A stretch of DNA of 64,000 nt from Earliella scabrosa (GCA_022605405.1 JABYQQ010000003.1:372001-436000), one strand, 5' to 3'; numbered from the stretch's first letter, positions 37,028-48,600 are shown. Notes: generated by a model from the letters alone, not told the origin. Numbers and translations: made by a program.

Positions 37028-37612
37028 AACCGCCGGCCAAACAGATTGCCAGTACATAGTGCAAGCCGCCAGCTAGACCGCCGGTTGTGCAAACCGCCGG
37101 CTAACTAGACCTCCGGCCCGACATGCACCAGGCCAGGAGTCACTACAGGTGCCTCGAACGGGGAATTGATGGTACATAGCTCTGCATTCACAGTCTCTGA
37201 GCATCTCCGTGCTGTGCCATACGACAGTTGACTTGACGGCCATAATTTTGCTTAACTGCCGTCCAACTCAACTCGCATCCGCCGACTAAACCGCCGTTCA
37301 GATCAACCGCCGTTCAACCTGACCGCCGACCGTTGTCCACCTTTGGGTTGACCGCCAACAATCTTGACCGCCGTTTCAAAGGCCGTCACCCCCGGGAATT
37401 GACTCGACAATGACTGCCTTCCCGGATGCTAGATGATGTATCATGACAGTATAAGTATACTAGAATTCCTACTTGGACCAAGACCAAGACCAAGTGACTG
37501 AGAGACGGCGGTCAAGCCAGTCGGTCGGCCTTACCGCCCACCAGTGGCCAAACCGCCGGCCGGCCATTCTACAAACCGCTTGGTCTAAATAACCGGGTTA
37601 AACCGACGGCAG
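37028..37612 (+). repeat. Dispersed (A/G)ACCGCCG motif array
   Basis: About a dozen copies of CCGCC(G/A), usually preceded by AA or GA, occur on the + strand (for example near 37028, 37064, 37077, 37092, 37279, 37289, 37305, 37321, 37350, 37367 and 37552) at irregular spacing of 13-190 nt. One copy near 37507 is reversed. They are clustered inside the inverted-repeat block. Confidence 0.6.
37477..37494 (+). repeat. Short tandem repeat (ACCAAG)x3
   Basis: Three perfect copies of a hexamer lie inside the inverted-repeat block. Confidence 0.8.
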
Positions 37613-37668
37613 GTTCAACCAGTGAAGTACATAGTAACAGAATGCGGCGAGTCAACTGTCAATGAGAG

Positions 37669-37759
37669 ATGGGCGCTACCAGTACCATAAAAGGCAGGCC
37701 AAGCCGGACTCCGCCGGACTCCGGTGCCTGGCGGAGGATGCGCCGTAACGCTGATGTTC
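37669..37759 (-). repeat. Right arm of a long inverted repeat
   Basis: Inverted partner of 36691-36783, with the 39-nt perfect core at 37692-37730. Read inward to outward, both arms translate in one frame to GRPSRTPPDSGA, which simply reflects the shared DNA. Confidence 0.85.
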
Positions 37760-38223
37760 ATGTGTGGACGAGTTGTCGCGAATGTGGACACGACGATCGT
37801 TGTCCGGCACGATGGCCCAAGGGCGAGGGCGAGAGAGAGGGCGTTGACGGTGGCTAGCGGCGGCGGACGCCGTCTGTGTTCTCTTGTCGTCGCCGTGGAT
37901 GGTCGAGCACCGGACCAGCTCCGTCCAGCTGCGCTCACCTGCACGCCTCGTGACGGCAGTGATGTGCCGAGAGGGCAGTGGCTGACGCGCTGCAAGTATA
38001 TTCTTGAGACCGAGAGCACGACCCGGACCACCGATCAACTCCGTCCCCATTCCTTGCCCCGGTATCCCCCGTCCACCCTGCAACGAGGGATACATACTTT
38101 ACACCTCCTCTTAAGCATCCAGACCTCTCATGTCCCTCCCCCCACCCCCTCTCCCTCGCCAGCTCTGACCAGCCCCATCCACCCCGCATCTCGCCCCGCG
38201 TTCCCCCACCGCTTCCGCCCGTC

Positions 38224-38960
38224 ATGATGTCCGTCATGCCCTCCGCTGTCCACATCCCCGTGCATCTGGACAGTCCCCCCACGGACGTGGAATTCAGCGA
38301 AGTGCGTCCTCGATCACGTCCATCCCATGCATGAATGCTCATCCACTTCCAGCTGGGCAATCTGGATGAGGCGGTGGAACCCTTCGCTCAGTGTGTAACA
38401 CGTCCCTCTCCATTGGTCAATGCCTTGACCTCGTCCCCATCGCAGATTGATCAGGAAAACCGCACACTCCGTCAGACTGCACTGCACGATCCCAACCGGC
38501 TGTCCGTCTTCCACTACATGTACGTTGTGCTAGGTCACACGACAGACTTGTGCTCAACGTTCACGTAGGTGCGGACCTTCACGACCTTCACGACCTACGC
38601 ACCCGCTCGCTGTTGTTCGTGCACAACCTCGTGGAAGCCCTCCGCGCATCCGGGGTGAGTGCGGTCCACGTTCTCCCAAGCGTCTCCCCAAGCCGATGCC
38701 TCGTCCTTCTAGGTTCCGGCTTCGTACAAACTTCAGCCGGCCAACTGTCCGATGTGCCTCGTTTGTGCCCTTCCCTCTGGGCTGGATGCTTCGAAACTTA
38801 GGGCTGCCGCGTTTGCTGCTGTGCAGAACGCCAAGCTCGATCTCAAGTACGTTACCGACGCCACCACTTCCCATCCGGAGCGCTGACCTGTCTCCTTCTG
38901 TCTAGAGAGAAAGCACTGCTTGCGGATCTTAAAGACGGCTTCGCGCTTGTCATTACATGA
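38224..38960 (+). CDS. Small uncharacterised protein with a CPMCLVC motif
   Basis: No family recognised. A six-exon model with canonical splice sites (38224-38301, 38353-38390, 38446-38519, 38569-38654, 38713-38846, 38906-38960) keeps phase throughout and encodes about 154 residues. It starts MMSVMPSAVHIP, continues LGNLDEAVEPFAQ and DLHDLRTRSLLFVHNLVEALR, and ends in LKDGFALVIT. Near residue 110 is NCPMCLVCAL, a Cys-x2-Cys-x2-Cys cluster that might bind metal. The third exon can also be read in a second frame (IDQENRTLRQ, PNRLSVFHYM) if a GTAACA donor is used, but that model needs a 35-nt intron later, so I prefer the first. It lies downstream of the inverted-repeat block and diverges from VPS13. 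Existence is fairly likely; function is unknown. Confidence 0.5.
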
Positions 38961-39284
38961 CCACCCTCCCCCTCTGATCCATATCGTCGGTATCCTCTTT
39001 GCATCATCTATAATCCTGCCTCCCAACATGTATCTATTACTACGGTTATCTCTGGATTGTCTCGTCAATGTCTATGGACTCTCGCTTTCTTTGCTTGGAA
39101 CTCTAATACGTGTGCATTTAGACGAGAACACCCTCTCTGTGGAACCGACTTGTCGTTCTGGTGTGTGACGCATCGCAGCGTGTCCGGTGACCTTCGGCGG
39201 CTCACGCGCTACTTCGGCCTTCTCAGGCAGTCATCGTATTGGCTCGCGACTCAGGAGCTTTTCTTTATCCAGGTCATGTAGAGC
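38961..39284. other. 3' flank of the small gene; nothing else recognised
   Basis: This 324 bp stretch after the stop codon is pyrimidine- and AT-rich. It holds no gene I can support. Confidence 0.35.
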
Positions 39285-39640
39285 TCTCAAACAGCCTTAG
39301 CAGGGAAGCTTGCTTCAATCAGGTGAGCGCACAACTGCTTAGCCGCATCGGTGGACTGGTCTCGAACGGCAAGGAAATGCACAGTAGAGTCTTATGACAT
39401 CTTTTCTTGACGTTCTCTTCCACGATGTCGGCCACGACGACTTCGTTGAGCAGTGGTAGGCAGGGGACCTTCCCAGCAATCAATCTGAGCTGTCTCGTGT
39501 TATTTGTGTGCCCATCAAGTGGTCTTTAAAACATCCAGTGATGTGCCTACCTTGAAGATGAACGTCGCCATCACGTATTGACCGTGACGAAGCTCGGCCA
39601 TGACCAATCCCGGCCTCCAGGAACACACGTTTGACAGTTT
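39285..39640 (-). pseudogene. Possible decayed or frameshifted small gene
   Basis: Reading the minus strand, protein-like segments occur one after another in different frames: VKRVFLEAGIG near 39630, then MAELRHGQYVMATFIFK from ATG 39601, then (after a plausible intron with a GTAGGC donor and GACAG acceptor) LRLIAGKVPCLPLLNEVVVADIVEENVKK, and finally FLAVRDQSTDAAKQLCAHLIEA ending near 39286. The shift between the last two is not repaired by any GT-AG intron I could find. It may be a pseudogene, a gene with an unusual intron, a sequencing indel or chance. No family is recognised. Confidence 0.25.
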
Positions 39641-39917
39641 CCTATGTAATTGTACAACCAACCTCTGCGTGGCTATCGAGCGTTCTCAGTTCGTGCACTA
39701 GCAGAACCACTGGCCCATAGCGATAAACGGGAGGCGCGAGCGCGTGCGTCGGGGAGCGGGATGCGCGTGTAAATATTGACCGACGGAGGGCGAGATCTCC
39801 GGCCGGTTTTAGACGGTGCCGGAGACTGCCGCCGTCAATAAGCACGCGCTTCCGCGCGCCCAAAAAGTCGCCCGACGCAGTCGAGCCAGCTTCTTCTCTC
39901 CGTCGACCACGTCCTCC
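39641..39917. promoter_or_regulatory. Upstream region of the ELO elongase gene
   Basis: This 277 bp GC-rich stretch precedes the elongase ATG. No specific site was recognised. Confidence 0.35.
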
Positions 39918-41134
39918 ATGGCTCCCCTCGCGGATTTCCTGCTCGCTCGTCTCCCGCTCGCGTCGCTCGGTGTCCCCTACGAGCTGACGCATTATGTGCC
40001 CGGGAAGACGCCCCTTTCGACCACGCAGGAGGTCATCCCGGCCCTGGTTGCATACCTCGTCATCATCTTCGGGATTCAGGCATGGATGAAGGACAAGCAA
40101 CCGCTGAAGCTCCAGTTCCTATTCCGGCTGCACAATGCCTTCCTGAGCAGCGGTAGTCTCCTGCTCGTGCTCCTCATCATGGAGGAGGTCCTGCCGAAGG
40201 TTTACCAGCATGGCGTCTTCTGGGGCCTCTGTAATGTCGGCATGTGGTCGGAAGTGAGTGACGCGCTCTGATTTTCGTGTCTGGACGCGTACTGAGCGCA
40301 GGAGTAGAGGCTGGAATTCTACTACATGATCAACTACTACTTCAAGTACATTGAACTCATAGACACCATGTTCCTCGCTCTCAAGAAGAAGCCCCTCGGT
40401 ACGTGACACGTCTCAGTGCGTTTTACAGCCCCCCTCATCCTGCTTTCTAGCCTTCCTGCATGTTTTCCACCACTCTGCAACTGCGTACCTATGCTATACT
40501 CAATTAAACGGCAAGACTAGTGTTGTAAGTGACAAGTCATCGCTACTCGCAATTCAATGGAGTTCACACGCGGGCTCCTTTTCAGCAATGGGTAGTCATC
40601 TCTATCAATCTGGTGGTCCATGTCATCATGTGTGAGTACCTCAGATCGCTATGTCATAGTCTGTGTCCCTAATCGTTGTGAAATGTCATTTAGACTACTA
40701 TTACTGGGCGACCGCCGGTGGTGCCAGAATCTGGGTGCGTGAGACGGTGTGATGCTTATCCCTCCGTGTTTACTGACCTCCCCCGTGCAGTGGAAGAAAT
40801 ACCTTACGACCTTCCAGATTGTGCAGTTCATCATCGACTTGTTTGTCGTCTACTTCGCCAGTACGTCCAGAGTTCTCCTGTGGCGCATCTGTCCCTGCTG
40901 ACGGTGGGACACGTAGCCTACTCCTACTATGCCGCCAACTACTTCCCCGACCTCCCTACGTTGGGCAGCTGTGCCGGAACAGAGCAGGCTGCGGTGTTCG
41001 GATGCGCGCTCCTTACGAGCTACCTGCTCCTGTTCATCCAGTTCTACATCCAGACCTACAAGAAACCGGTTGGCAAGAAGGCTGTGGCGAACGGCAAGGC
41101 AAACGGTGTTGCAAACGGGTGCGTCATTCAATAG
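39918..41134 (+). CDS. Very-long-chain fatty acid elongase (ELO family 3-ketoacyl-CoA synthase)
   Basis: ER membrane condensing enzyme that joins malonyl-CoA to a fatty acyl-CoA in the first step of each elongation cycle. Seven exons (39918-40253, 40308-40398, 40451-40524, 40586-40631, 40694-40734, 40791-40860, 40917-41134) give 291 residues, a normal ELO length. Diagnostic motifs are present: YYFKYIELIDTMFLALKKKPL, the histidine box HVFHH, and YYYYW in the following helix, with seven hydrophobic segments. The C-terminus is hydrophilic with Lys residues (KKPVGKKAVANGKANG) but lacks a perfect KKXX signal. ATG 39918 is the first in-frame ATG; the frame upstream opens with GTG. Whether it makes long or very-long chains cannot be judged from motifs alone. 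Confidence 0.92.
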
Positions 41135-42133
41135 GAAGCGTCTGGTGTCCATCTGACTAATGTCATCGTCACGTATGCACAGGCACAAAACCGAGTGAAA
41201 GCTTCAGTAGTGGAGCTTGTCGGAAAAGCTCAGCACCCCGATTCTCGTGCGCTGCGAGATGTTGATACCCTAAAGCTGCAGCGTCGCTGGTCGGGCATGT
41301 GCGTTTGTCGTCGTCGTCGTGGTCCTCCCGTCCTCTGGTATACGATAGATGCTGTTATTTGTATTCTTGGGCGCGCATACGGACGAAATCACGAATGACG
41401 GCGATGAATGATCTGCGCAACCTCGGTTGCATGTGCCTCGAGGGTCCTTCGGATACTCTAGCTCCGCGTCTGGGACGGTGTTCTGCGTCAGAAGAGCTCG
41501 CTGACCCTGACACGCGAAGCCCACGGAAAGCAACGACCGGCTTCTGAGGGGCCGCGCCGTTGCGCCACCGAGTTTGAGCGTCGATGTGTGATGTATTGAG
41601 GCCGTCGTCGAGAGCTGCGAGGGAAATTGGTGCCCGGAGGCTCGTGCTGGGAGCAACGGGAGTGACAGCAGAGCGCATGTATCAAGCTCTTAACCATATC
41701 TGGCCGTGAGTGTACTGTACGGGTGGGAGCGCCCAGAGCTCGGGCCAGGGCTGCGCCACTCGACTCACGCACCGACCGCCGACGTTGTGTGCACACCTGT
41801 ACGATTGTCATGTTGTAGCCCGCTCGATATATCGCCCCCTCCACCCCCTCCGTTTCATATCCGCCCCACCGCACCCTTGCCCTCTCTTTATCACGACCTG
41901 TGCATACATCCGCCACACATCTACGCCCGACCCGCTCTTATATCTGTCCATACCACATCGACGCGTCCTCTGCCCCGTCCCTCACGCGCTCTCACCCTGT
42001 CGGACCTCTCGACGTCCCCGCAGCAGCAACACACGCGTCTCTACCGTCCAACAAGCGAGACACCCGCTAGTAGCTCGGCCGCACCTGCGTCTCCCACACC
42101 GCCTCACGTCCCGACATTCTCGGTCTCCGCACG
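41135..42133. other. Intergenic region and promoter of the RasGAP gene
   Basis: This 1.0 kb stretch holds no recognised gene. The last 320 bp (41815-42130) is very rich in CT and CCC, as in a basidiomycete core promoter and leader. ORFs crossing it are low-complexity Pro/Arg/Ser frames. Confidence 0.4.
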
Positions 42134-45100
42134 ATGGACAAGGAGTTCTACGTGTCCGTGGAGCTGTACGTGTCTGCGAAGGCGGCCTCGGCGTTGCGAA
42201 AGGTGTGTGCGCGTTTGCGTTCCCCCTAGATCTCGGCTACCGCACCAGTGATGTTCACCTCGAGATCGCTCCTTGGTGCGCCCGTGTACGCTTAGCCGCC
42301 CACCAAGAAGGCCGCAGAGAAACGCGATGCTGCACGCGTCGTGTCGGGCAATGGAGAGACGTCGCAGAAGAAGGTGAAAGGTGCGTCAGGCTTCTTAGCG
42401 TTCTTGCAGAAGGGCCTCTGTTCATCAGCCTGATTCCCGTGCCTTGCGTTTGTGCGCTGCAGAGAAGTCGAGTTGGCTCGGTCTTGCGAAGAGTTCCACT
42501 GGCAGCGGTCAATGGCGGCCGGCGAGGTGCAAGCTCGTCGAGGAGGAGGAGGGCTGCCTGCTCAATATCTACGTGGACGTGAGTCGTCGCCGTGCTGTCC
42601 GTAATGCGATGTCCATGTCCGGCGCTGACCCGGGTGTCTATCTCGCAGGACACTATCTTATACCGATCTATCTACATGTACCTGCTGAACCATACAGACA
42701 TCCGCACCGTCCACCGCTCCCTGTTCGAGAGGCGCAACTGCCTCGCCATCTTCTCCGTCGCGTACGTGTCCACGTTCGCCGTGTGCTCCCCTTCCGCCCG
42801 CTGAATTATGCATTGTTGGCTATCTGTCCATCAGCGGACAGATGCGCGGCGCAGCGCCGACGACAGAACCGCTCTATATCCAGTTCGAGGACGAGGACAC
42901 GGCGAACACATGGCTCGCCCTCCTGCGCTCTTACGCGATGCCGGAGGTCTACGGCCGATGGCTCTCGCCCGAAGAGGGCGGCCTCTACAGGATGTGGCGC
43001 CAGGTCGACCTGACCTGCCTGCAGGGTCGCAACCTCGGCGTAACGCGTCCGCTGACAGAGGAGCCTCTCACGGCGGAGCAGGACAGCAAGACAGAGTCGG
43101 ACGCGATCGACATGGACGTCTACTGCGAGATATTCGTGAACGGCATCCTGTGCGGCCGGACGACGGTCAAGAAGGGGATCGGCTCGCCCGACTGGCACGA
43201 GCGGTTCGTCCTCCCGGACCTGCCCCCCTTTGAGAACCTCGAGATCGTAGTCTGGAGGGAGAAGCGGCTGACACGGCCGTCTATCATCGGGAACGTGGTG
43301 ATTGTGCTTGTCAACTTCCGACGCGGGGACGCGGTGGAAGGCTGGTTCCCTGTCCTGCACGGCGGACAGGCGTCGAGCACGCAGGCGGGAGAGATGAGGC
43401 TGAAGATCAGGGTCGACGAGTGAGTGCGCGCGAGGTGTCTTTGCGTGTGAAGCGGTGTGTTGACGTTGCGGCAGAGAGATCATTCTGCCATACTCTGTCT
43501 ACTCTCGAATGTTGAAGGTGCGCCGCTGATCTGGCATCCTGTCATGGCGAGACGTACTGACTCGCCGGGGCGCTGGGAAGACCCTCCATTCGCGGAATCA
43601 CCTCGACTGGATGCGAGAACTCGAGACACGGCTCAAGATGAAGAATGTGAACAATAACATCATGTCGATCGCCATTGCCAAGAATGTGCTGCTCGAGAAT
43701 ATCAAAGAACTCGCTGACCGTGAAGTGGACGGCACTCAAACATGTGAGTCTTGGCGGCCGGAAGCGGTATCTGCCATTCTTACTGACTGTATGCGCATGT
43801 ATAGCCCACAACACGCTCTTGTGCGTCATGAAACACTGACTGCGGAAGTTAGTGCGATGCTCACGTTTCGTCCCCTGCAGTCGCGGTAACACGGTATTCA
43901 CCAAAACTGTCGAGCTGTACATGTCGTGGTACGGCATGGCCTTCCTCGAAGCGAGCGTGGGCCCATCCATACGGCGGTTGTGCTCCGAGAAGGTGGCCAT
44001 CGAGGTGGACCCTGTGCGCATTGGCAAGGGCGGTAGAGCGGTCGAGAAGAATGTGGAGCTTCTCGTGACCTGGTGCACAGAGTTCTGGGACCGCATATAC
44101 GACACAAGAAGACAGTGTCCCACGTGGGTGTGACTCCTTCATTTGTCTTGGTACAGTGCCACTTAACCTCACCCCCGCCCAGCGAGCTGCGACAACTGTT
44201 CGAGCATATTCGACGGTTGGTGGAAACGCGATATCGAGTGCGAGACGACAACAATCGGGAGCTCCCATGGCAGAGCGTGTCAGCGTTCTGTTTCCTCCGC
44301 TTCATCGTCCCTGCAATACTGCATCCGCACTTGTTCGGACTACTACCGGGTTTGTCATCTTCCAAACAATGCTTGCGGGACTGATGGCTCACACTTGACC
44401 CGTTCCAGGCCTCCCTGATTTAGCTGTGCAGCGCAGTCTGACGTTGATTGCGAAGGTCATTCAAAGCCTGGCCAACCTCAACCCAGTAAGCGTAGGTTGA
44501 TTCTCGGAGACTGCTTGCGCTCACCAGTGATGTCCAGAACGTGCAGAAGGAAGAGTACATGCGTGGCGTCAAGGACTTCCTGACTAATAGCTTACAAGCT
44601 ATGATCGACTATATTATCGCAGTCTCCACGCCCGAAGCTGGAAGCCGAGCCAGGGGACCGCTCACACCAACGTCCTCAGACAAGCATGAACGGCTACGCA
44701 TCATGAATGCCCTGCGCCATCGAAGTGCAACCGCGCCTGTCCTTCACCGCGAGGCGATTCCGTTGCTACCGCACCTGCTCGACATTCCCCGTCACCTCGC
44801 CGTAGTGACGTCGGTCGTCGTCCGTTATTCGCGGACGCAGAATTTCCAGCCCTCCAAGCAGACTGATCCGGATGACAAGTACTTCGCTGACTTCTGCTCA
44901 AGATGCATGGAAGTCGAGGAGCAAGCACTCTTCCGCGTCAGCAAGCTCGCCGCGAAACCGCGGCGCCAACATTCCGAGCCAGTCATCATGCCCGTCCCTC
45001 CGCTCCCTACCAGTCCCTCGCCGCTGTCCCCGTCCACGTCCTGGAAGTTGCCAACGCGCGAACGGAAGATATCCGCATCCCTAGCGTCGCCGACAAAGCG

Positions 45101-45455
45101 CCCTCGACCGCGAAAGACGGGCCGTCCGTCCACCGCGCCCTCAAGCTCTGAGACCGACGACACTCGATCACGACGATCCGAGAGCTCGAATGCAGAACCG
45201 CGTTCGCCCACCCACCCTCCTTTACCCTCCCCGCTCCCGACGCCGCCCGCGTCTGCGGACGTCTTCGAGGAGCGCATCCGCAACAAGCGGCCTCCCCTCG
45301 TTCACCACCCCCGCTCAACATCCACCGACTCCCCGCTGGCGAGGAAGCCCGTACCAGAACCGCTACTATCTCCCATGTCGGATGGAGGCGCGGACCCCAC
45401 CGACGACGGGAAGCGGCGCAGAAACATATTCCGCTCGATCCTGACTCGGCGATGA
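42134..45455 (+). CDS. PH-C2-RasGAP protein (Bud2/SynGAP-like Ras-family GTPase activator)
   Basis: Twelve exons join with consistent phase to about 864 residues: 42134-42202, 42296-42380, 42463-42578, 42649-42761, 42835-43419, 43475-43517, 43581-43743, 43804-43819, 43881-44123, 44183-44349, 44409-44485 and 44538-45455. A PH-like domain (CKLVEEEEGCLLNIYV to YIQFEDEDTANTWLALLRSYA) is followed by a C2 domain (DVYCEIFVNGILCGRTTVKK, WHERFVLPDLP). The RasGAP domain has TLFRGNT, whose Arg corresponds to the catalytic arginine finger, and FLRFIVPAILHP, the FLR signature. So it should stimulate GTP hydrolysis by a Ras-type GTPase. The layout resembles yeast Bud2, a GAP for the polarity GTPase Rsr1, and animal SynGAP. 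The Ser/Pro-rich tail from about 44960 ends in a basic stretch (KRRRNIFRSILTRR). The eighth exon is only 16 nt. Confidence 0.88.
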
Positions 45456-45642
45456 TCGCTGCCTCCCTGCTGTATAACGGACCTCCTTTCGTTCTTTCGT
45501 TGCTCTCCGAGTCTGCGCTGTGTTCGAGTGTATTATATATGCTATGCATTAGTCGTCAGTGTTTTGTACGTCGTATACATCCGGGAGATCGAGTCCATGC
45601 TACAGAACAGAACAACTTGGAAAACATAGCGGACAAGGCGGA
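45456..45642. other. Convergent spacer between RasGAP and AP-2 alpha genes
   Basis: This 187 bp stretch lies between two facing stop codons and is presumably shared 3' UTR sequence. Confidence 0.4.
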
Positions 45643-48600
45643 TCATGTCGTGCGCTTCTCTGCTGGGCCATTGGCGTCTGCTGTCAGTGGCTTCTGCACG
45701 AGCTTCTGCGCCTCCGTTGCGACGTCCTCTGATGTGCTCCGTATTGTGATCCGCGAGAGCTGGCGCGGACATGTCAGCTGGCGTAACGCTCATGAAGACG
45801 GGCGACGCGCTCACCTTTGCCTCCCTGTTCGGTTCTAGTCGCAATAGACATCCGACCTTGCCGTCCACCCCTGTGTGCAGGATGCCGGCACCGACGACGT
45901 TGCTCGGGTTGGGATCGACGCCCTCGAGGACCTGGAAACCGTACCCCGAGACGACCTGCTTCTGCTTCGCGATGTCGATGTGCCCAGACGCGTCCAGCGA
46001 GATCGGGAAGATGCTCTGCGCCTCGCGCGGTGGGCCGCCGATGAGCTTCCACCGCTGGAAGAAGTCGTCCGCGCTGAGCCGCACGCCCTCGAGGAATTTG
46101 GTGACGACGATCGGCAGGCGCACCGCGATCGTCTGATGCGCGCCGGCGAGGAAGGACACGACGAGGATGGGCGGCGTCCGGAAGATCTTCTTGCACTCGA
46201 CCTGCACGATCTGCTGGATCTGTGTGCGCGGCGCGAGCGTGCTGGGCGCGATCTTCACGAACGACGCCGAGAGCGCCTCGGACTCCTCGTTGTGAAGCGT
46301 TGTCGTAAAGGACGTGAGGGGTGCGGACATCTTATTCCCGACGTAGATGGCGACCTGGCCGAGGGGACCCTGGTAACGGGACTTGACACCGATCTGCACC
46401 TGTACGTCCTCATACAGGACACCCTCGGCAGAGTAGAGGAGCTTGTCGAACCAGCGATCCACGTTGGGTCCTGCCGTGAGTCGCGGGATTCCCTTAGCCG
46501 CGAGTGCGGAGGACGGTTGTGGGGCGGTGGGGGATGAAGTCATGTCAAGTCCCAGGAGTGAGTTGGTGATGTCTGCAGATAGGTCACCGTTTGACGCTGC
46601 ACCGTTCGTGTCAACGTTCGTGGTGGGTTTCCGAGTAAGCTTGGAGGCCGTGCGCTCGAGGTTGGACTCCTTGCCACCGAGAGTCCACGTGCGCTTGTCC
46701 TCGGTGTCACCGTGCTTCTTGTTGAGGCGGTTGAGCAGCGCGCTCTCGCGAGGCGGGAAAGGCGGAATCTCCTCGCAGACATTCTGCAGGAGCTCGTCGT
46801 CCTCCGGACGCAAGGCAAGCGCGTAGAACTCGCACGCGCGCTGCTGCAAGTCGACGTCCAAGACATGGCGATAACGCTCGAAGACGTTGACCAGTTGGGG
46901 TTTGATCTCGGGGAAAACGTTCACCCACTTGATATATGTCGACAAGAGCATAGAACGGGTGGGTGCCATGCAGAATTGAGACTTCGCATGGAGGACTTGG
47001 AATTGCTCGATCGGACTATAACCCGGTTCATTCGCGATGAGGTGACCATATTCACCGAGAATGTAGCCTAATGGGTGTGTGAGCCTTGAGGAATGGGAAG
47101 CAACGTCATACCTGTTAACTTACCACCAACTTTGACCAAACTCTCATGTGATGAGGGTGACTTCAAGTACTCGAAGACAACCTTTGCAGCATAGGCTTGG
47201 AGATCCTCGGTGTTTGTGACGATCTGTACGACGCGATACCAGACCTCTTCTCCTACATGGTCGCCCGCCGCACTGAGAAGCTCCAGGATTGTGTCGACGT
47301 ACCACTTGTACGTGTTCGCGTACTTCTCGGTCAAGATAGCGATCTTGAGGACCATCTCTTCTCGGAGACCATAGTCCGCGACCTTCAAGTATCGCAGGAG
47401 CTCTCCTACAATCAATTCCGAGTTGTCGGTATCGCACATACTGTAAAGCAGGTCGAGCGCTCGTCGACGAACAGATATATCCTTGTCACGAAGGGACAGG
47501 ATAATGGTGCCCTGGTGCTTCTTGATGGCTTCCAGATTGTCTGTCCGTGCAGCGAGATGTGCCATAGTGTCAAGTCCAAGGTACCGCACATTCGTCTCCT
47601 TCGAGCTGATGAATCGGGCTAGTAGAACGGCGGCGGTGTTCACCAGCGGTGAGTTCGTGTCGATATGAATTGCCAGACTGATAGCCTCAAAGAGAACAGC
47701 ATGCTGTGCATTGTTGTGCTGCACGTTGCGTGATGGCTCGTTGCAGTTGTTCATGATGGTCTGAAGGACCTCCTGGAGCATGGTTTGAATCGTAGGGTCC
47801 TCTGTGAATGCGACATGTCAGGCGGGCCCGTATTCCTGTACCGCGATCCAAGTCAACGCACCGGAAGGAGGATAATACTGTAGGAGCCGCAGCAACTTGA
47901 CCTGCAACCAGGGTATGGGAACCTTGTAGTAAGCGTATGTTGCCGCGAACTCGTGTTCAACCACAAGCTAACATCGCGGGTGAGTCCAATGTCAGTCAGT
48001 TTCACAAGTCAAAAGAGCGATACTCACACGGTTAAGTCTGTCCACCGCTTTCTGGTAGGAAATGGCAAACGCGTCCAAGTGATCCTGCGCGAGGGCCATG
48101 ACTAGACTAGTCACGCTCAACACTACACCCTATATATGCATTAGTACAGCGCAGGTGTATAGAGCGCATCATCTTACAAGGTCGGGGTCGTCCATGATAG
48201 AAACTATGCGCAACGCCCACTCCTTTGCAGGAATGACGTCGGGGTGTTTTCGGTATAGACGCAAGAGTGTGAGGGCAGCTTTCTTTCGTACGAAGTTCTC
48301 AGAAGTCCTGACTCGCTTGCTCAGGATTAGAGTAGAAAACGGTCTGAAGGACACTCACGGCGAGATCAATAATCGGTGAACGTCTTCCGCAAGAGCCTCC
48401 GCCATCTCCTGACCCCCAACATTTGCAATGGCATGCAAGGCAAGGCAATTGTGGATTTCGTTGTTGTCGTTCAGGTCTTTCCGGATGGAGTTGACAACCA
48501 GCCGTAGGAAGTCGGAGTTCTCGTGCATAAGCAGTGTCACAGCAAGGTAACCCTGTAGGGAGGCATACACATTTGAACGGTCGGGACGGAGGCACATGCA

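Larger units (their letters stand above)
36691..37759. mobile_element. Candidate non-autonomous inverted-repeat element (MITE-like)
   Basis: About 1.07 kb bounded by inverted repeats and lacking any ORF with a recognisable domain. Its interior differs from surrounding DNA: it is AT-richer in 36800-37020, then studded with ACCGCCG-type motifs. A terminal inverted repeat with no transposase is the pattern of a MITE or deleted DNA transposon. No target-site duplication was identified and the true ends are uncertain. A hairpin-forming promoter insertion is an alternative. Confidence 0.45.
36458..38223. other. Gene-free divergent spacer holding an inverted-repeat-bounded block
   Basis: This 1.77 kb region lies between the VPS13 start (-) and the next gene (+). 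Its middle 1.07 kb is bounded by long inverted repeats, entered separately. The flanks, about 230 bp on the VPS13 side and 465 bp on the other, presumably hold the promoters. The right flank from about 38060 to 38220 is pyrimidine-rich. Confidence 0.5.

Noticed and set aside
37141..37155. CACTACAGGTGCC, resembling a CACTA transposon end
   Set aside because: No inverted partner ending in TGTAGTG was found and it lies inside, not at the end of, the inverted-repeat block.
45774..46537. Frames of 140 and 220 codons on both strands over the AP-2 alpha appendage
   Set aside because: They are alternative frames of a real, conserved coding region.
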